64,000 nucleotides of DNA from Agelaius tricolor (Eukaryota; Chordata; Aves; Passeriformes; Icteridae). Numbering within the stretch: position 1 is the stretch's first letter; each line of letters begins with the position of its first letter. The notes beneath the pieces were generated by a model. It ran no database searches and was not told where the DNA came from. It saw nothing but the letters and a program-made list of their open reading frames with translations. The position numbers were made by a program, and so were the translations under genes. The stretch spans positions 5,270,001 to 5,334,000 of the forward strand of contig JALJCS010000029.1 in the NCBI GenBank assembly GCA_023055355.1. The letters are read 5' to 3'. Below, one piece after another: positions 40,560 to 52,374 of the stretch.

Positions 40560-42350
40560 GAGAGGGACGGGAGGAGCTGCGTGCCGGGGACAGGTTGGGA
40601 GCGGAGCGTGGGAAAGGAGCGCTGCTTTATTTTCCCCGAAGTTTTTTCCCTTCTTTATTTATTTATTTTTTAAAGGGAAAAAAACCCCAAAAACAACCAA
40701 AAAGCCAAAGCAGGAGATCCTCGCGCGTTGGGGGAAACGCTGGCAGCGGGGCTGGGCGCGCTGGTGCGGAGCCCTGCGCGGGGGAGGCTGCGGAGCTCTG
40801 CGGCTCCGGGCGGCTCCTGGCCCCCTCCTCGCCCCCTCCTCGCCCCCTCCTCGCCCCCGGGGTGCTCTGGGTGGCCCTGCAGGCCCGTCCCCCCCCCGCT
40901 CGCCATTGGCTCAGCGCGCATCCCCCTTCCCAGCGCGCCTCAAAGGCGCGCAGCGCCCCGCGCATCCCCGACGCGCCCGCCTCGCCTCCCCCGGCTCCGC
41001 CGGCTCATTTCTGCCTGGGGGATTCATATTTAAAAAAAAAAATATATTATTGTCGCTGTTTATTTTGACCGCGGATTGAAAAAAAAACCAAAACAATTCT
41101 TGATTTCTTTATTTACATCATCATTTTCATTTCTTCCCTGCCGGCCCGGGGGTGCAGCCGGCCGCCCCCCGTCTCTGCTGCCGCAGCCCGGCGCGGCTCC
41201 GTCCCTTGCCCGCTGCCCGAGGAGGGCCATGAACCTCAACTTCACCTCGCCCGTGCTGCCGGTCTCGACGGGCCGGCCCACCTCGTTCTTCATCGAGGAC
41301 ATCCTGCTGCACAAGCCCAAACCCCTGCGGGAGGTGCCCCCCGAGCACTTCCCCGGCTCGCTGGCCTCCCGCGTGCCCCTCTTGGACTATGGGTACCCCC
41401 TGATGCCCACCCCGACCCTGCTGGCGCCTCACCCGCACCCCGCCCTGCACAAGCCGGAGCATCACCACCACCACCCCTATTTCCTCACCGCCTCGGGTAA
41501 GTGCGGCTGCACCCGCCGGGTCCAGCTGGGGACTCGGGTGGGGACGCGGGTGAATCTTGGACATCCCTCGCCACCAGCCTGGCTGCATCCCCCAGGGCAG
41601 AGCCGCTCGCTCCGGGGCAGCCGCTCCGTTAGCGGATGTCCGAAACCTTGAGGGTTTCTCTCTCTCTGCCTTTAATTTTATTCTTTTTTAAACGCTTTTA
41701 TTTTATAAAACCTCGCGTTTCCCTCTCGTTGTCCAAGCGGGCTCCGCTTCTCCATCTCCAGCAGCCCCGCTGTGGCTGCGCCGCTCCTCTCCCCACCCTG
41801 CGGAGGCTCTGCCCGTGCCCGGGCCCGTTCTTGCTCTTTGCAAGGAGAAAACCTCCCAAGTTTCCCAAGCCGCCTGCCAGCGGGGCCGTCAAGGATCGCT
41901 TCCCCCTCCCCAGGCTTTTCCAGGGCTCCCCCGGTGTTTTCCGTGCCCATTTCGTTGTGGTTTCCCCCCCGGGAGGGTTCAGGTGCCCGCGCCAGCCTCG
42001 AGTCCCCTCCGGTGGCGGCGCTGCCCGGGCTCCCTTCACCGGGAACTGCCAAACCCAAACCAATCAATCGACCTCAAAAAACGAAATCAACGAAAAAAAC
42101 CACAAAAACCTCAAAGAGGCAGAGGCAGAGCCCACCCCGAGCCGCGGCGGGACGAGTCCGACATTTCGGGGGGTTTTCCCCGGTCCCCTCTCCCTCAGCC
42201 GGGTCCCCGCCGTGTGTCCCCCCAGGAATGCCGGTGCCGGCGCTTTTCCAGCACCACGCTCACGCCGAGCTGCCCGGGAAGCACTGCCGCCGCCGCAAGG
42301 CCCGCACCGTGTTCTCCGACTCGCAGCTCTCCGGCCTGGAGAAGAGGTTT
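40560..42350 (+). promoter_or_regulatory. BSX CpG island and promoter
   Basis: High GC and CpG density covers the promoter, exon 1, intron 1 and exon 2. An inverted CCAAT box (ATTGG) lies at 40905-40909 and a TATA-like ATATTTAAA at 41026-41034, about 200 bp before the ATG. The start site is not fixed by the sequence. Confidence 0.65.
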
Positions 42351-43549
42351 GAGATCCAGCGCTACCTCTCCACGCCCGAGCGGGTGGAGCTGGCCACGGC
42401 CCTCAGCCTCTCCGAGACGCAGGTAGGGAGAGGGGACTGGCTCTGGCACCTGGCCCCAGCCCTCATCCCATGGGTCCAGCATCCCCGCATCCCGAGGAGC
42501 ATCCCCATATCCCGGGGAGCATCCCCACAACCCCGGAGCATTCCCCCATATCCCGAGGAGCATCCCCCACATCCCGGGAGCATCCCCATATCCCGGGGAG
42601 CATCCCCATATCCCGGGGAGCATCCCCACATCCCAAAGAGCATCCCCACATCCCGAGGAGCATCCTCAAAACCTGAGGAGCATCCTCACATCCCGAGGAG
42701 CATCCCCACATCCCAAAGAGCATCCCCCATATCCCGAGGAGCATCCCCACATCCCGGGAGCATCCCCTACATCCCAAAGAGCGTCCTCACATCCCGGGAG
42801 CATCCCCATATCCCGGGGAGCACCTCCACATCCCAAAGAGCATCCCCACATCCCAAAGAGCATCCCCACATCCCGAGGAGCATCCCCCACATCCCGGGAG
42901 CCTCCCCATATCTCAAAGAGCATCCCCACATCCCGAGGAATATCCTCATATCCTGAGGAGCATCCCCATATCGCGGGAGCATCCCCCACATCCCATCCTT
43001 TCAGCATCCCCGGATCACTTCCATCATCCTGTCCCCGGCACCTGTTCCCAGCCCTCATCCCATGGATCCAGCATCCCCACATCCCGAGGAGCATCCTCCC
43101 ATTCCAAAGAGCATCCTCGCATCCCGAGGAGCATCATCCCCACATCCCATCCTTTCAGCATCCCCGGATCACTTCCAGCATCCCCGCATCCCCTCCAGCA
43201 TCCCCACATCCATATCACACCCAGCATCCTTCTCCTTTTAATTTTTCCCCCTCTTTTTCCCTTTTTTTCCCCCCCCCAATCTTTCCCCCGCTTTCCCTCC
43301 TCTCCCCAGGTGAAAACCTGGTTCCAGAACCGCCGCATGAAGCACAAAAAGCAGCTGCGGAAGACACAGGACGACCCCAAGCAGGCGGCCGGGGAGGAGA
43401 GCCGGGAGCAGAGCTCCCCCGAGCCCGAGCTGCCCGAACCGGCCGGGACCGAGCCCCGCAAGGGCCCCCCCGGGCCCTTCCTGCTGCAGGACCCCGAGGA
43501 CGAGGTGGACATCCTGGAGGAGGGCGACATCTGCCCCCACCACCTCTAG
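41229..43549 (+). CDS. BSX: Brain-specific homeobox transcription factor, complete, 3 exons
   Basis: BSX is a nuclear DNA-binding protein. In mammals it acts in hypothalamic arcuate NPY/AgRP neurons and in pineal development. Exons are 41229-41496, 42226-42422 and 43310-43549. All junctions are GT-AG and in phase; they give 705 nt, or 234 residues plus stop, close to the 233 of human BSX as I recall it. The N-terminus begins MNLNFTSP and has an eh1-like repressor motif FFIEDIL at residues 20-26 and five histidines at 78-82. The homeodomain spans about 112-171. WFQNRRMK in helix 3 gives Trp48, Gln50 and Asn51 in homeodomain numbering. The exon 2/3 junction falls between homeodomain positions 44 and 45, a classical intron site. 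The tail is Pro/Glu-rich and acidic. The upstream in-frame ATG at 41076 lies in the 5'UTR and was not chosen because the family starts at MNLNF. Confidence 0.96.
42478..43215 (+). repeat. 18-21-bp minisatellite in BSX intron 2
   Basis: About 27 units of GAGCATCCCCACATCCCGAG or GAGCATCCCCATATCCCGGG between 42478 and 43010. A second, more diverged block at 43070-43215 repeats the flank TCATCCCATGG(A/G)TCCAGCATCCC. It makes up most of the 887-bp intron. Confidence 0.95.
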
Positions 43550-43797
43550 CGGGCTCTGCTGCCTCTCCTTGGCCCCCGACGGGCTCGGGAAGGGGGCGCG
43601 GGTGTGGGGGAGCCCCTTCCCCTCCCTGGCCATGTCCCCGAGGGGGGACATGGGGACCCCGCGGTGCCCCCAGCATCGCCCCAAGGCCGGGCTTTGCTCG
43701 GAAATGAAAGGAGCCGAGGGTGTTTTAGGTTCCCCCTTTCCCTCCGAAACGTCGGAGTTTTTTTTTCCTCGTTCCCCGAACTTTTCCTCGGGTGTGA

Positions 43798-43803
43798 AAT
43801 AAA
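43798..43803 (+). terminator. BSX polyadenylation signal
   Basis: AATAAA about 250 bp after the stop codon, followed by a GT-rich stretch (TGTGTACTCGTGG, TGTTGTGG). Another AATAAA occurs near 43961. Confidence 0.7.
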
Positions 43804-43809
43804 TGTGTA

Positions 43810-45170
43810 CTCGTGGCAGCATGTTGTGGTTCCTGGGAGAGGCAGGCAGGGCGGATTTCACCCTTTATTCCCCGAATCCCTGAATCCTCGCCGCTCTCCC
43901 CACGCTCGCCCTCTCCATCCCCAGCGCGGGAGGTCGGGCAGAGCTTTTCCAACCGTGCGTAAATAAAAAAGATTTGTAAGGAAAACCCTCCGAAGGAACA
44001 GGTAAGGCAAAAGAAAAATAAAAATCCCGTTTATTTCATTCCGCTGTGGGGAAGCGAAGGGGGAGCATCACCAAGAACTCGATCTCGCCTCGGCTGCGCG
44101 GAGCAAACGGCGCTCCCAGGCAGAAAAAAGGGAATTTCTACAGCTTGGAGAAGCGTGGGCAGCGTGGTTCCTGCCCGGTTTAAAGGTGTGGATGCCGGAT
44201 AATTCCATTTTCCTCTGAAACAGCCCCGGAGCGGCTCCCGCGCTCGGCTCCCGTCCCCTCCCGCCTCCCTGCGCTCAGCTGGAGCAGCCCCGCTTTGCCT
44301 TTACCTTCCTGCCAGGGAAATTGGGTTCATTTCCAGGTAAATTCTGATTTTTTAAAAATTTTTTTTATCATTCAGTTTTGGTTTTGGGCTGAGCTGCTGG
44401 CTGGGAAATGCGCCGGGAGCGCGGCGGAGCTTCAGCATCTCTGGGAGGAGATGTTGGGATTGGGATTGGGAATTTTCCCGGGAAAATTTCTGCTGAAAAT
44501 TCTGAAAATTTGCTGAAAATTCTGAAAATTCTGGCTCAGCATCCCCTGCTGCAGCAGCACCACGGCGGCGTGGCGGGGTCTCCTGAGTGATTGAATTTAT
44601 TTCCTTTTTTTTGTTGGTTTGTTTTTTGTTTTTTTTCTCGGGAATTTCATTTGGTTGTCTGGCGTTCTTAGCACTTTCAGGGCATTTTGGATGACGGGAC
44701 ATGTCGTTTTGTGAGGGGAAAACCTTTAATTTTCCTGTTTCATATATAAAATATAGATGATTGAAATGTGCGTGTTCGCTTCCTCTTTTTTTGTGAGCCT
44801 GCCATTCTAGTTTTTTACGTGAAAAATAAAGAATCACACATTGTGTTTAGAAGAAAACCCCCAACGCCCATCCACCTACCCAGGAAAAGCTGCGTGTTTT
44901 TAATAAATTCTTTCAGGACAAAATGCCACCAATCTCCCTAAAAAATTAGGATTTTGGAAGCAACCGCGTTTCTCGGCGGGGTTTGAAGCAGAGCCGGCTG
45001 GAAATGCCACTCCCAGCTCCGCTTTCTCCCTTTCTCCCAAATCCCGTGGGCAGGGAAGCGATGGGAATTTAAAAACCTGGGAATTTCGCACTTTTTCTGT
45101 GTATTTTGCTCTGGGATTGTTGTCAGCCTCCCCCCCACCCCGCAGGTTTCATCGGGAATTATTAAAATTA
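43810..45170. other. BSX-JHY intergenic, unique part
   Basis: CpG-rich up to about 44290, then AT-rich. A small internal repeat, GAAAATTCTGAAAATT(T/C), lies at 44505-44540. No gene recognised. Confidence 0.5.
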
Positions 45171-45171
45171 A

Positions 45172-45940
45172 GATCGGATCCACACGATATTGATGGGATC
45201 TGTAGGATATTGATGGGATCTGTAGGATATTTATGGGATCCACATGATATTGATGGGATCCACATGATATTTATGGGATACACATGATATTTATGGGATT
45301 TATATGATATTTATGGGACCCACATGATATTTATGGGATCTATATGATATTGATGGGATCTATATGATATTTATGGGATCTATATGATATTTATTGGATC
45401 CACATGATATTTATGGGATTCACATGATATTGATGGGATCCACACGATATTTATGGGATCCACACGATATTTATGGGATTCACATGATATTGATGGGATA
45501 TATAGGATATTTATGGGATCCACATGATATTGATGGGATCCACATGATATTTATGGGATCCACACAATATTTATGGGATCCACACAATATTCATGGGATC
45601 CACATGATATTGATGGGATCCACACGATATTTATGGGATTTATATGATATTGATGGGATCCACATGATATTTATGGGATCCACACGATATTTATGGGATT
45701 TATATGATATTGATGGGATCCACACGATATTTATGGGATTTATATGATATTGATGGGATCCACATGATATTTATGGGATCCACACGATATTTATGGGATT
45801 TATATGATATTGATGGGATCCACACGATATTTATGGGATTTATATGATATTGATGGGATCCACATGATATTTATGGGATCCACACGATATTTATGGGATT
45901 TATATGATATTTATGGGATCCACACGATATTTATGGGATA
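45172..45940. repeat. 20-bp minisatellite, about 38 copies, ends in T-run
   Basis: The unit is GGGATCCACATGATATTTAT with substitutions at a few fixed positions (CACACG, TATATG, TTGATG). The period is almost invariant. A T-run at 45941-45955 closes it. Three 20-bp units equal 60 nt, so frames stay open with a 20-residue periodicity; I do not call a gene. Confidence 0.97.
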
Positions 45941-45955
45941 TTTTTTTTTTTTTTT

Positions 45956-46530
45956 TGACCACATTTGCCGCTGCTGTTCCAGGCTCGGGAATGGCTCGGG
46001 GCTGTCCTGGCTCTGCTCTGTGGTGTCGGATCCATGAGAAAAAGCTCAAAATACGACTCAAAAACCCCTCAAATCTCTGCTGTTGCTCCCGTGCCGCTCC
46101 AGGAACTCCCATCCCAAAGCGTTCCTGAGGATCAATAAAACAAACCCCACAACCATCTGCACCTTTGAGTGCTTTTGGGCGCCTTGGCTGACAATGAAAG
46201 CTAAAAAATCCCATTAAAAACCGAATATTCCCATTGCCAGGGGCGTCCCCATCCCTGCTGGACACCAGAGCCTTGCAGGGAACGGGAAGATTTGGGAATT
46301 TGCTTATCCCAGGAAATTTGGTGCGAAAAGCCCTGAAATGGAGGCAGCTGAAGGAGACGCTCACTGCCAGAGGAATCCCTGTGGAGATGGAAAAATAGCA
46401 TTTCCAGAGAGTCTGGAGATGGAAAAATGGCATTTCCAGAGGGTCTGGGCAACCTTTTGGGAACAGGTTATTGGAGAATGGAGATGGTTCTGGGGAAAAG
46501 GAAGGGTTGGGCAGGCAGGTTTTGTTTCTG
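45956..46530. other. Unique stretch
   Basis: About 570 bp. CATTTCCAGAG(A/G)GTCTGG is duplicated at 46400 and 46431. No gene recognised. Confidence 0.5.
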
Positions 46531-46531
46531 G

Positions 46532-47160
46532 CAGAGATTTTTTCGCTTGAAAGAAATAAAATGAGGTTTTATTCAGAGATTTTTTGACTTGAAATAAGTG
46601 AAATGAGATTTTATTCAGAGATTTTTTTCACTTGAAATAAGTGAAATGAGATTTTATTCAGAGATTTTTTTCACTTGAAAGAAATAAAATGAGGTTTTAT
46701 TCTGAGATTTTTTCACTTGAAAGAAATTAAATTAGGTTTTACTCAGAGATTTTTTGACTTGAAATAAATAAAATGAGGTTTTACTCAGAGAGTTTTTGAC
46801 TTGAAATAAGTGAGATGAGATTTTTTTCACTTGGAATAAGTGAAATGAGATTTTATTCAGAGATTTTTTGACTTGGAATAAGTGAAATGAGATTTTATTC
46901 AGAGATTTTTTTTCACTTGGAATAAGTGAAATGAGGTTTTACTCAGAATGTTTTTGACTTGGAATCAGTGAAAGGAGGTTTTATTCTGAGAATTTTTCAC
47001 TTGGAATCAGTGAAATGAGGTTTTACTCAGAATGTTTTTGACTTGGAATAAGTGAAATGAGGTTCTATTCTGAGAATTTTTGACTTGGAATCAATGAAAT
47101 GAGGTTTTATTCTGAGAATTTTTCACTTGGAATCAATGAAATGAGGTTTTATTCTTGGAT
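46532..47160. repeat. 40-43-bp minisatellite, about 15 copies
   Basis: Unit: GAAATGAG(A/G)TTTTATTCAG followed by AGATTTTTTGACTTG(A/G)AATAAGT. Copies vary in TTTTCAC against TTTGAC and in CAG against CTG. Confidence 0.95.
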
Positions 47161-47950
47161 CCTGACTTATTCCAAGCAGCTGATTTTTCCTTGCTCTTCC
47201 CAAGAAGTTTGAGGAGAAGGGGAGAGATTTCGAGCTCTCTCTCTTTTGTAAAAAAATAAAATTAATGTGTGCACTTGGGGAATGCTGCAGTGGAAGTGAC
47301 TCGCAGGAAATAATTGCTGGAAACAGGAAATTTCGTCGGTGGATTTCCCATTTTTCAAGAAGATTGATTTTCATCAAAGTTCTTCAGTGAGTTGTTCTGA
47401 AATGAAATTGTGTTCTGGTGATTAATTTAATTCACCAGTGGTTAATGCTGTTTTTGTTGTTGTTTTCATTATAGAAAATCAACCCCCAATCTATGAAATC
47501 CTGCCATGATCCTTTGCTTTCTGTTTTGATTTTCAGCATTTCCCTGCATGCTGCCTCAAACATTTTCAACTTTTTTGGGTTTGGAAAGCAATTCCAACCC
47601 AAATTTTTTCATTTTCTAGCCAGACCTCCATAAAACCAGCTCAGATACAGATTTTAAGGGCATTTATAGAGCAAATAATTTGAATTTCTTGCTGTTACAC
47701 ACCCATGGAGGAGGCGGGGAAGGTGTAAATAACCCATGGCCAAGCCCAGCAATGACCTGGGCATGGTGCAAAATTCTTTTTATGGTTCCTCTCCTCATTT
47801 CTCTCTACTCCCTGCTGGATTTTGTGCATTTTTTATCACTGACATCCCGAGGGAGCTTCTCCTCTCTTCTGGTCACAACAACAACAGCATCACCTCAGCC
47901 AACTGCAAACAAGTCCAGCCTGGATGGTCCTGGCTTAAAAAGGGGCAGAT
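47161..47950. other. Unique AT-rich stretch
   Basis: No gene or repeat recognised. Confidence 0.5.
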
Positions 47951-47954
47951 TTTG

Positions 47955-49240
47955 GTCCTGGGTTTATCTCGTTTCTGGATTTCTTGTTCCTCAGGTTTAC
48001 CTTATTTCTGGATTTCTTGTTCCTCGGGTTTACCTTATTTCTGGATTTCTTGTTGCTTGGATTGGTTTCTAGATTTCTTGGTTTTTTAGATTTATCTAGT
48101 TTCTAAATGTCTCATTTCTGGGGCTTGTTTCTAGATTTCTTGTTTCTTGTATTTATCTCATTTCTAGATTTCTTGTATTTATCTCGTTTCTAGATTTCTT
48201 GTATTTATCTTGTTTCTAGATTTCTTGTTTCTTGTATTTATCTTGTTTCTAGATTTCTTGTTTCTTGGGTTCTTCTTGTTATCAAGTTTTTTGTTTCTTG
48301 TATTAATATTGTTTCTAGATTTCTTGCTTTTTGGGTTCGTCTTCTTTCTAAATTTCTTGTTTCTTGGATTTATTTCTAGATTTCTTGTTTCTTGTATTGA
48401 TCTTGTTTCTAGATTTCTCATTTCTTGGGTTTACCTTGTTTCTAGATTTCTCATTTATTGGATTTTTTTCCTAGATTTCTTGCTTCTTGGATTTGTTTCT
48501 AGATTTCTTATTTCTCTGTTTTATTTCTAGATATCTTGTTTCTTGGGTTTCTTTCTAGATTTCTTGGATTTGTTTCTAGATTTCTTATTTCTTTGTTTTG
48601 TTTCTAGATTTCTTGTTTCTTGGGTTTACCTTGTTTCTAGATTTCTCATTTATTGGATTTTCCCCCTAGATTTCTTGCTTCTTGGATTTGTTTCTAGATT
48701 TCTTATTTCTCAGATTTATTTCTAGATTTCTTGTTTCTTGGGTTTCTTTCTAGATTTCTTGGATTTGTTTCTAGATTTCTTATTTCTTTGTTTTGTTTCT
48801 ACATTTCTCGTTTCTTGGGTTTACCTTGTTTCTAGATTTCTCATTTATTGGATTTTTTTCCTAGATTTCTTATTTCTCAGATTTATTTCTAGATTTCTTG
48901 TTTCTTGGGTTTACCTTGTTTCTAGATTTCTCATTTATTGGATTTTCCCCCTAGATTTCTTGTTTCTCAGATTTGTTTCTAGATTTCTTGTTTCTTGGGT
49001 TTACCTTGCTTCTAGATTTCTCATTTATTGGATTTTTTTCCCCTAGATTTCTTATTTCTCAGATTTGTTTCTAGATTTCTTGTTTCTCAGATTTGTTTCT
49101 AGATTTCTTGTTTCTCAGATTTATTTCTAGATTTCTTGTTTCTCAGATTTATTTCTAGATTTCTTATTTCTCAGATTTATTTCTAGATTTCTTGTTTCTC
49201 AGATTTGTTTCTGGATTTCTTGTCTCTTGGGTTCATTTTG
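47955..49240. repeat. TTTCTAGATTTCTTG minisatellite, 20-35-bp units
   Basis: Units of TTTCTAGATTTCTTGTTTCT with linkers such as TGGGTTTACCTTG, CAGATTTAT or TTGGATTTG. A higher-order block of about 195 bp recurs at 48543 and 48738, where the first half is nearly identical. Confidence 0.95.
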
Positions 49241-49460
49241 TTTCTGGAGCCTGGCTGTGCCGTCGGGGCTGCCCCGTGGGGTGGAGCAGCTGCTGCCATG
49301 GTTCATCCCTGGGAAGGCAGGAGGGTGCAGATGCCTGGTCCTGACCCACAGGTGCCTTTCCTCCCTGGCAGGGTCAGTGCTCAGGGAAGAACTTGGGTTT
49401 AAGGAGGTTTTAACACCCGGGTTTGTGGTGGCAGCAGTGAAGGTGAGCGGCTCACGTTTC
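49241..49460. other. Short unique GC-richer block between arrays
   Basis: About 220 bp; no recognisable exon. Confidence 0.5.
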
Positions 49461-49462
49461 AG

Positions 49463-50405
49463 CCATTCCTGCAACCACTGCAGGAAACCATTCCTGAAAC
49501 CACTGAAACCATTCCTGAAACCACTGCAGGAAACCATTCCTGAAACCACTGAAACCACTGAAACCACTCCAGAAACCATTCCTGAAATCACTGAAACCAC
49601 TGAAACCATTCCTGAAACCACTGACACCATTCCTGAAACCACTGCAGGAAACCATTCCTGAAACCATTCTAGAAACCACTGACACCACTCCAGAAACCAT
49701 TCCTGAAACCATTCCAGAAACCACTGACACCACTCCAGAAACCATTCCTGAAACCACTGAAACCACTGAAACCACTGCAGGAAACCATTCCTGAAACCAT
49801 TCCAGAAACCACTGAAACCATTCCTGAAACCACTGCAGGAAACCATTCCTGAAACCACTGAAACCACTGAAACCATTCCAGAAACCACTGAAACCATTGA
49901 AACCACTGCAGGAAACCATTCCTGAAATCACTCCAGAAACCACTGACACCATTCCAGAAACCACTGAAACCACTCCAGAAACCATTCCTGGAACCATTCC
50001 TGAAACCACTGACACCATTCCAGAAACCATTCCTGAAACCATTCCTGAAACCACTGCAGGAAACCATTCCTGAAACCATTCCAGAAACCACTGAAACCAT
50101 TCCAGAAACCATTCCTGAAACCATTCCAGGAACCACTGCAGGAAACCATTCCTGAAACCATTTCTGAAACCATTCCAGAAACCACTGACACCATTCCTGA
50201 AACCACTGAAGCCACTCCTGAAACCACTGAAACCATTCCTGAAACCACTGCAGGAAACCATTCCTGAAACCACTGAAACCACTCCAGAAACCATTCCTGA
50301 AAGTACTGAAAGCACTGAAACCATTCCAGAATCCATTCCTGAGACCACTGAAACCATTCCAGAAACCATTGAAACCACTGAAACCATTCCTGAAACTTGA
50401 AACCA
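49463..50405. repeat. 9-24-bp minisatellite of CATTCCTGAAACCACTGAAA
   Basis: About 65 short units combining CATTCCTGAAAC, CATTCCAGAAAC, CACTGAAAC, CACTGACAC and CACTGCAGGAAAC in variable order. Unit lengths divisible by three keep three frames open; the 311-codon frame on - is one of these. Confidence 0.95.
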
Positions 50406-51415
50406 TTCCTCCTCCTCACACCAGAGCTGCTCCCTCCTATCTCTACATTCCTGCTTTTTCTCACATGGAAAATGTTTGGTTTTTTTGTTTGTTTGTTTTT
50501 TTTAAAATTAGATATAGGAGCAATGTGAGGGAAAAACAAAGCACAGTCTAAATCAGAGGTAAACCTCCCATTTCATTGGTTTCATATGAATCAAAATTTA
50601 GAAAAAAAATCAGATTTTTTTTTGGCAAAGAAGGAAAAACTGGCTCCCTGGAAGGAAATAGCAGCAATCAGGGGCCTGGTTTGTGAGAGCAGAGCTCCTT
50701 GGTGGCTGTTGGAAGCATTCAGGGACTGCAGGCCTTGGGCCAAACCTCATCTGGTTTCATTCCTCGCCTGATTTTTAGAGCTGGAATGATGGCTGTGAGG
50801 CTTTGCCTTGTTTAATGTATTTAATGATTAAATTAATGTTCTCCAGGGTGCCAGCAGCCTGCTCATGCCTTTTGTGAGGTGCTGGGAAGCCAAATTTGGT
50901 TATTTTTGGAAGAACACAATGGGGATTTTATTACAGGAAGGTTTTTTTGGTGGAACTGACACCAAGGCTTTGCCCACTGAAGGTGATCTCAGCTGCAACA
51001 CTTCCAGATCCTCAAATGTTGAGAAATGTTGGTGTTGCCAAGAAAATGTTGGGAATTTCCATTGGGTGCTGCACACAGACTCCTCCCTCAATAATTAATT
51101 CATAATTAATTCAACATTTATAAGGCTGATTTTTAATTAAATATTTTGCCTTCCTAATCTGAAATACATTAAATTTTGGCCTTTGACTTTAAGCAGCTGG
51201 ATGCTCATTGGTCTCTTTTTTTGTGCCACCATCTCTGTGAAGTGGAGGGAAAATCTGAATTTCTATTGAGGTAGGTTGAAAAATTTTCTTTCCACGTAAA
51301 AATGTCATTTTGTGGGATTAAAAAACACCCAAAGCACCAGAATTTCTAAATGGTTTGTGAGGTGATGGTTTGTGAGATGATGATGAGCAGTGTTATAAAA
51401 AACCAAGTGGCTGTT
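50406..51415. other. Unique AT-rich stretch
   Basis: No gene recognised. T-runs at 50478-50502 and 50612-50622. Confidence 0.5.
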
Positions 51416-51417
51416 AA

Positions 51418-51471
<54 letters not shown>

Positions 51472-51474
51472 TAT

Positions 51475-51514
<40 letters not shown>
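51418..51514. repeat. (AAT)n followed by a 38-nt T-run
   Basis: Seventeen to eighteen AAT triplets run into an uninterrupted T-run (about 51477-51514). The length of such a homopolymer is usually unreliable in an assembly. Confidence 0.95.
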
Positions 51515-51518
<4 letters not shown>

Positions 51519-51639
51519 GTGCTCCTCCAGATGCAGCATCATATCCAGCTTTCTCACAGGTTCAATATTTAAATATTTCCTAAAAAAATCATTATTTTAT
51601 TAAAAAAAACCCCAACAAATGAACAGATTTCTGCCCTAA

Positions 51640-52330
51640 TTTCTGGGAAGAGGATGCCAGCCAGGGAGGAAGGTGACCAATTAAGACATTAAGCATTTTG
51701 CACCACATGGACACATCTGCATGGCAGCCAAATAATGCAGCCATCAGCTCATTTTCAGGGGGCTGTTGCCTACTTCAACTCAGCCCTCAGATCAAAGAGA
51801 AAATGTCTGCTTGCATTTTCTCATCAGAAAAGGGATGCTAATTTAGGTTCCTTAATGTGTGGTGATAAGAGACTTCTTCAATTAAATGAATTCTATAGGC
51901 CAGAAAAGCAAAAAAAAAAAGGAAAAAAAAAGGGGATACAAAGGGAGTCAGGCTGGAAAGGCAGAAATTCTCATTAAATCAAAGGTCCAATATTCATTAC
52001 CTCCAGCATCTGGGGCTAAACACTGAACATGGAGCTCATCAAAGGGGGTTTAATGGGTTAAATTGAGAATATAATCTAATTAAAATATTAGATACGAGTA
52101 AATAGCTCTTTGATATTCATCTGAAGGTTTCATTAAAACAGGCACTTGAGGTTTGGATTAAGGGGGGATTATCACTTTTAAGCAGGAACAACAAGTTGAG
52201 GTGCCCTGAGCAGAAATGCTTCAAAGTGTTACAGTTTGGTTGAAAAATAAAAGTGGGCAAGAAGAGCATGGAAACATTTCCCAGCCTGGCAGGGCCCAAA
52301 GGAGAGGGGAAAGAGGCCGAGGAAGAGGAA
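51640..52330. promoter_or_regulatory. Candidate conserved non-coding island
   Basis: Complex, unrepeated sequence with many AT-rich cores, including GACCAATTAAGACATTAAGC, GCCAAATAATGCAGCC, TATAATCTAATTAAAATATT and TCTTTGATATTCATC. It lies between large arrays and has no plausible exon. It is a candidate regulatory element by appearance only. Confidence 0.35.
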
Positions 52331-52374
52331 GGTTCTGTTCAGAAGCTGGAATTGGATGCTCTAAGTGACAAAAA

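Noticed and set aside
41076..41228. Upstream in-frame ATG that would extend BSX by 51 residues
   Set aside because: The extension is basic and low-complexity, lies in probable 5'UTR, and the BSX family begins with MNLNFTSP at 41229.
49452..50387. A 311-codon frame on - rich in Val, Ser, Gly and Met
   Set aside because: It arises from the CATTCCTGAAACCACTGAAA array. No signal of protein selection or gene structure.
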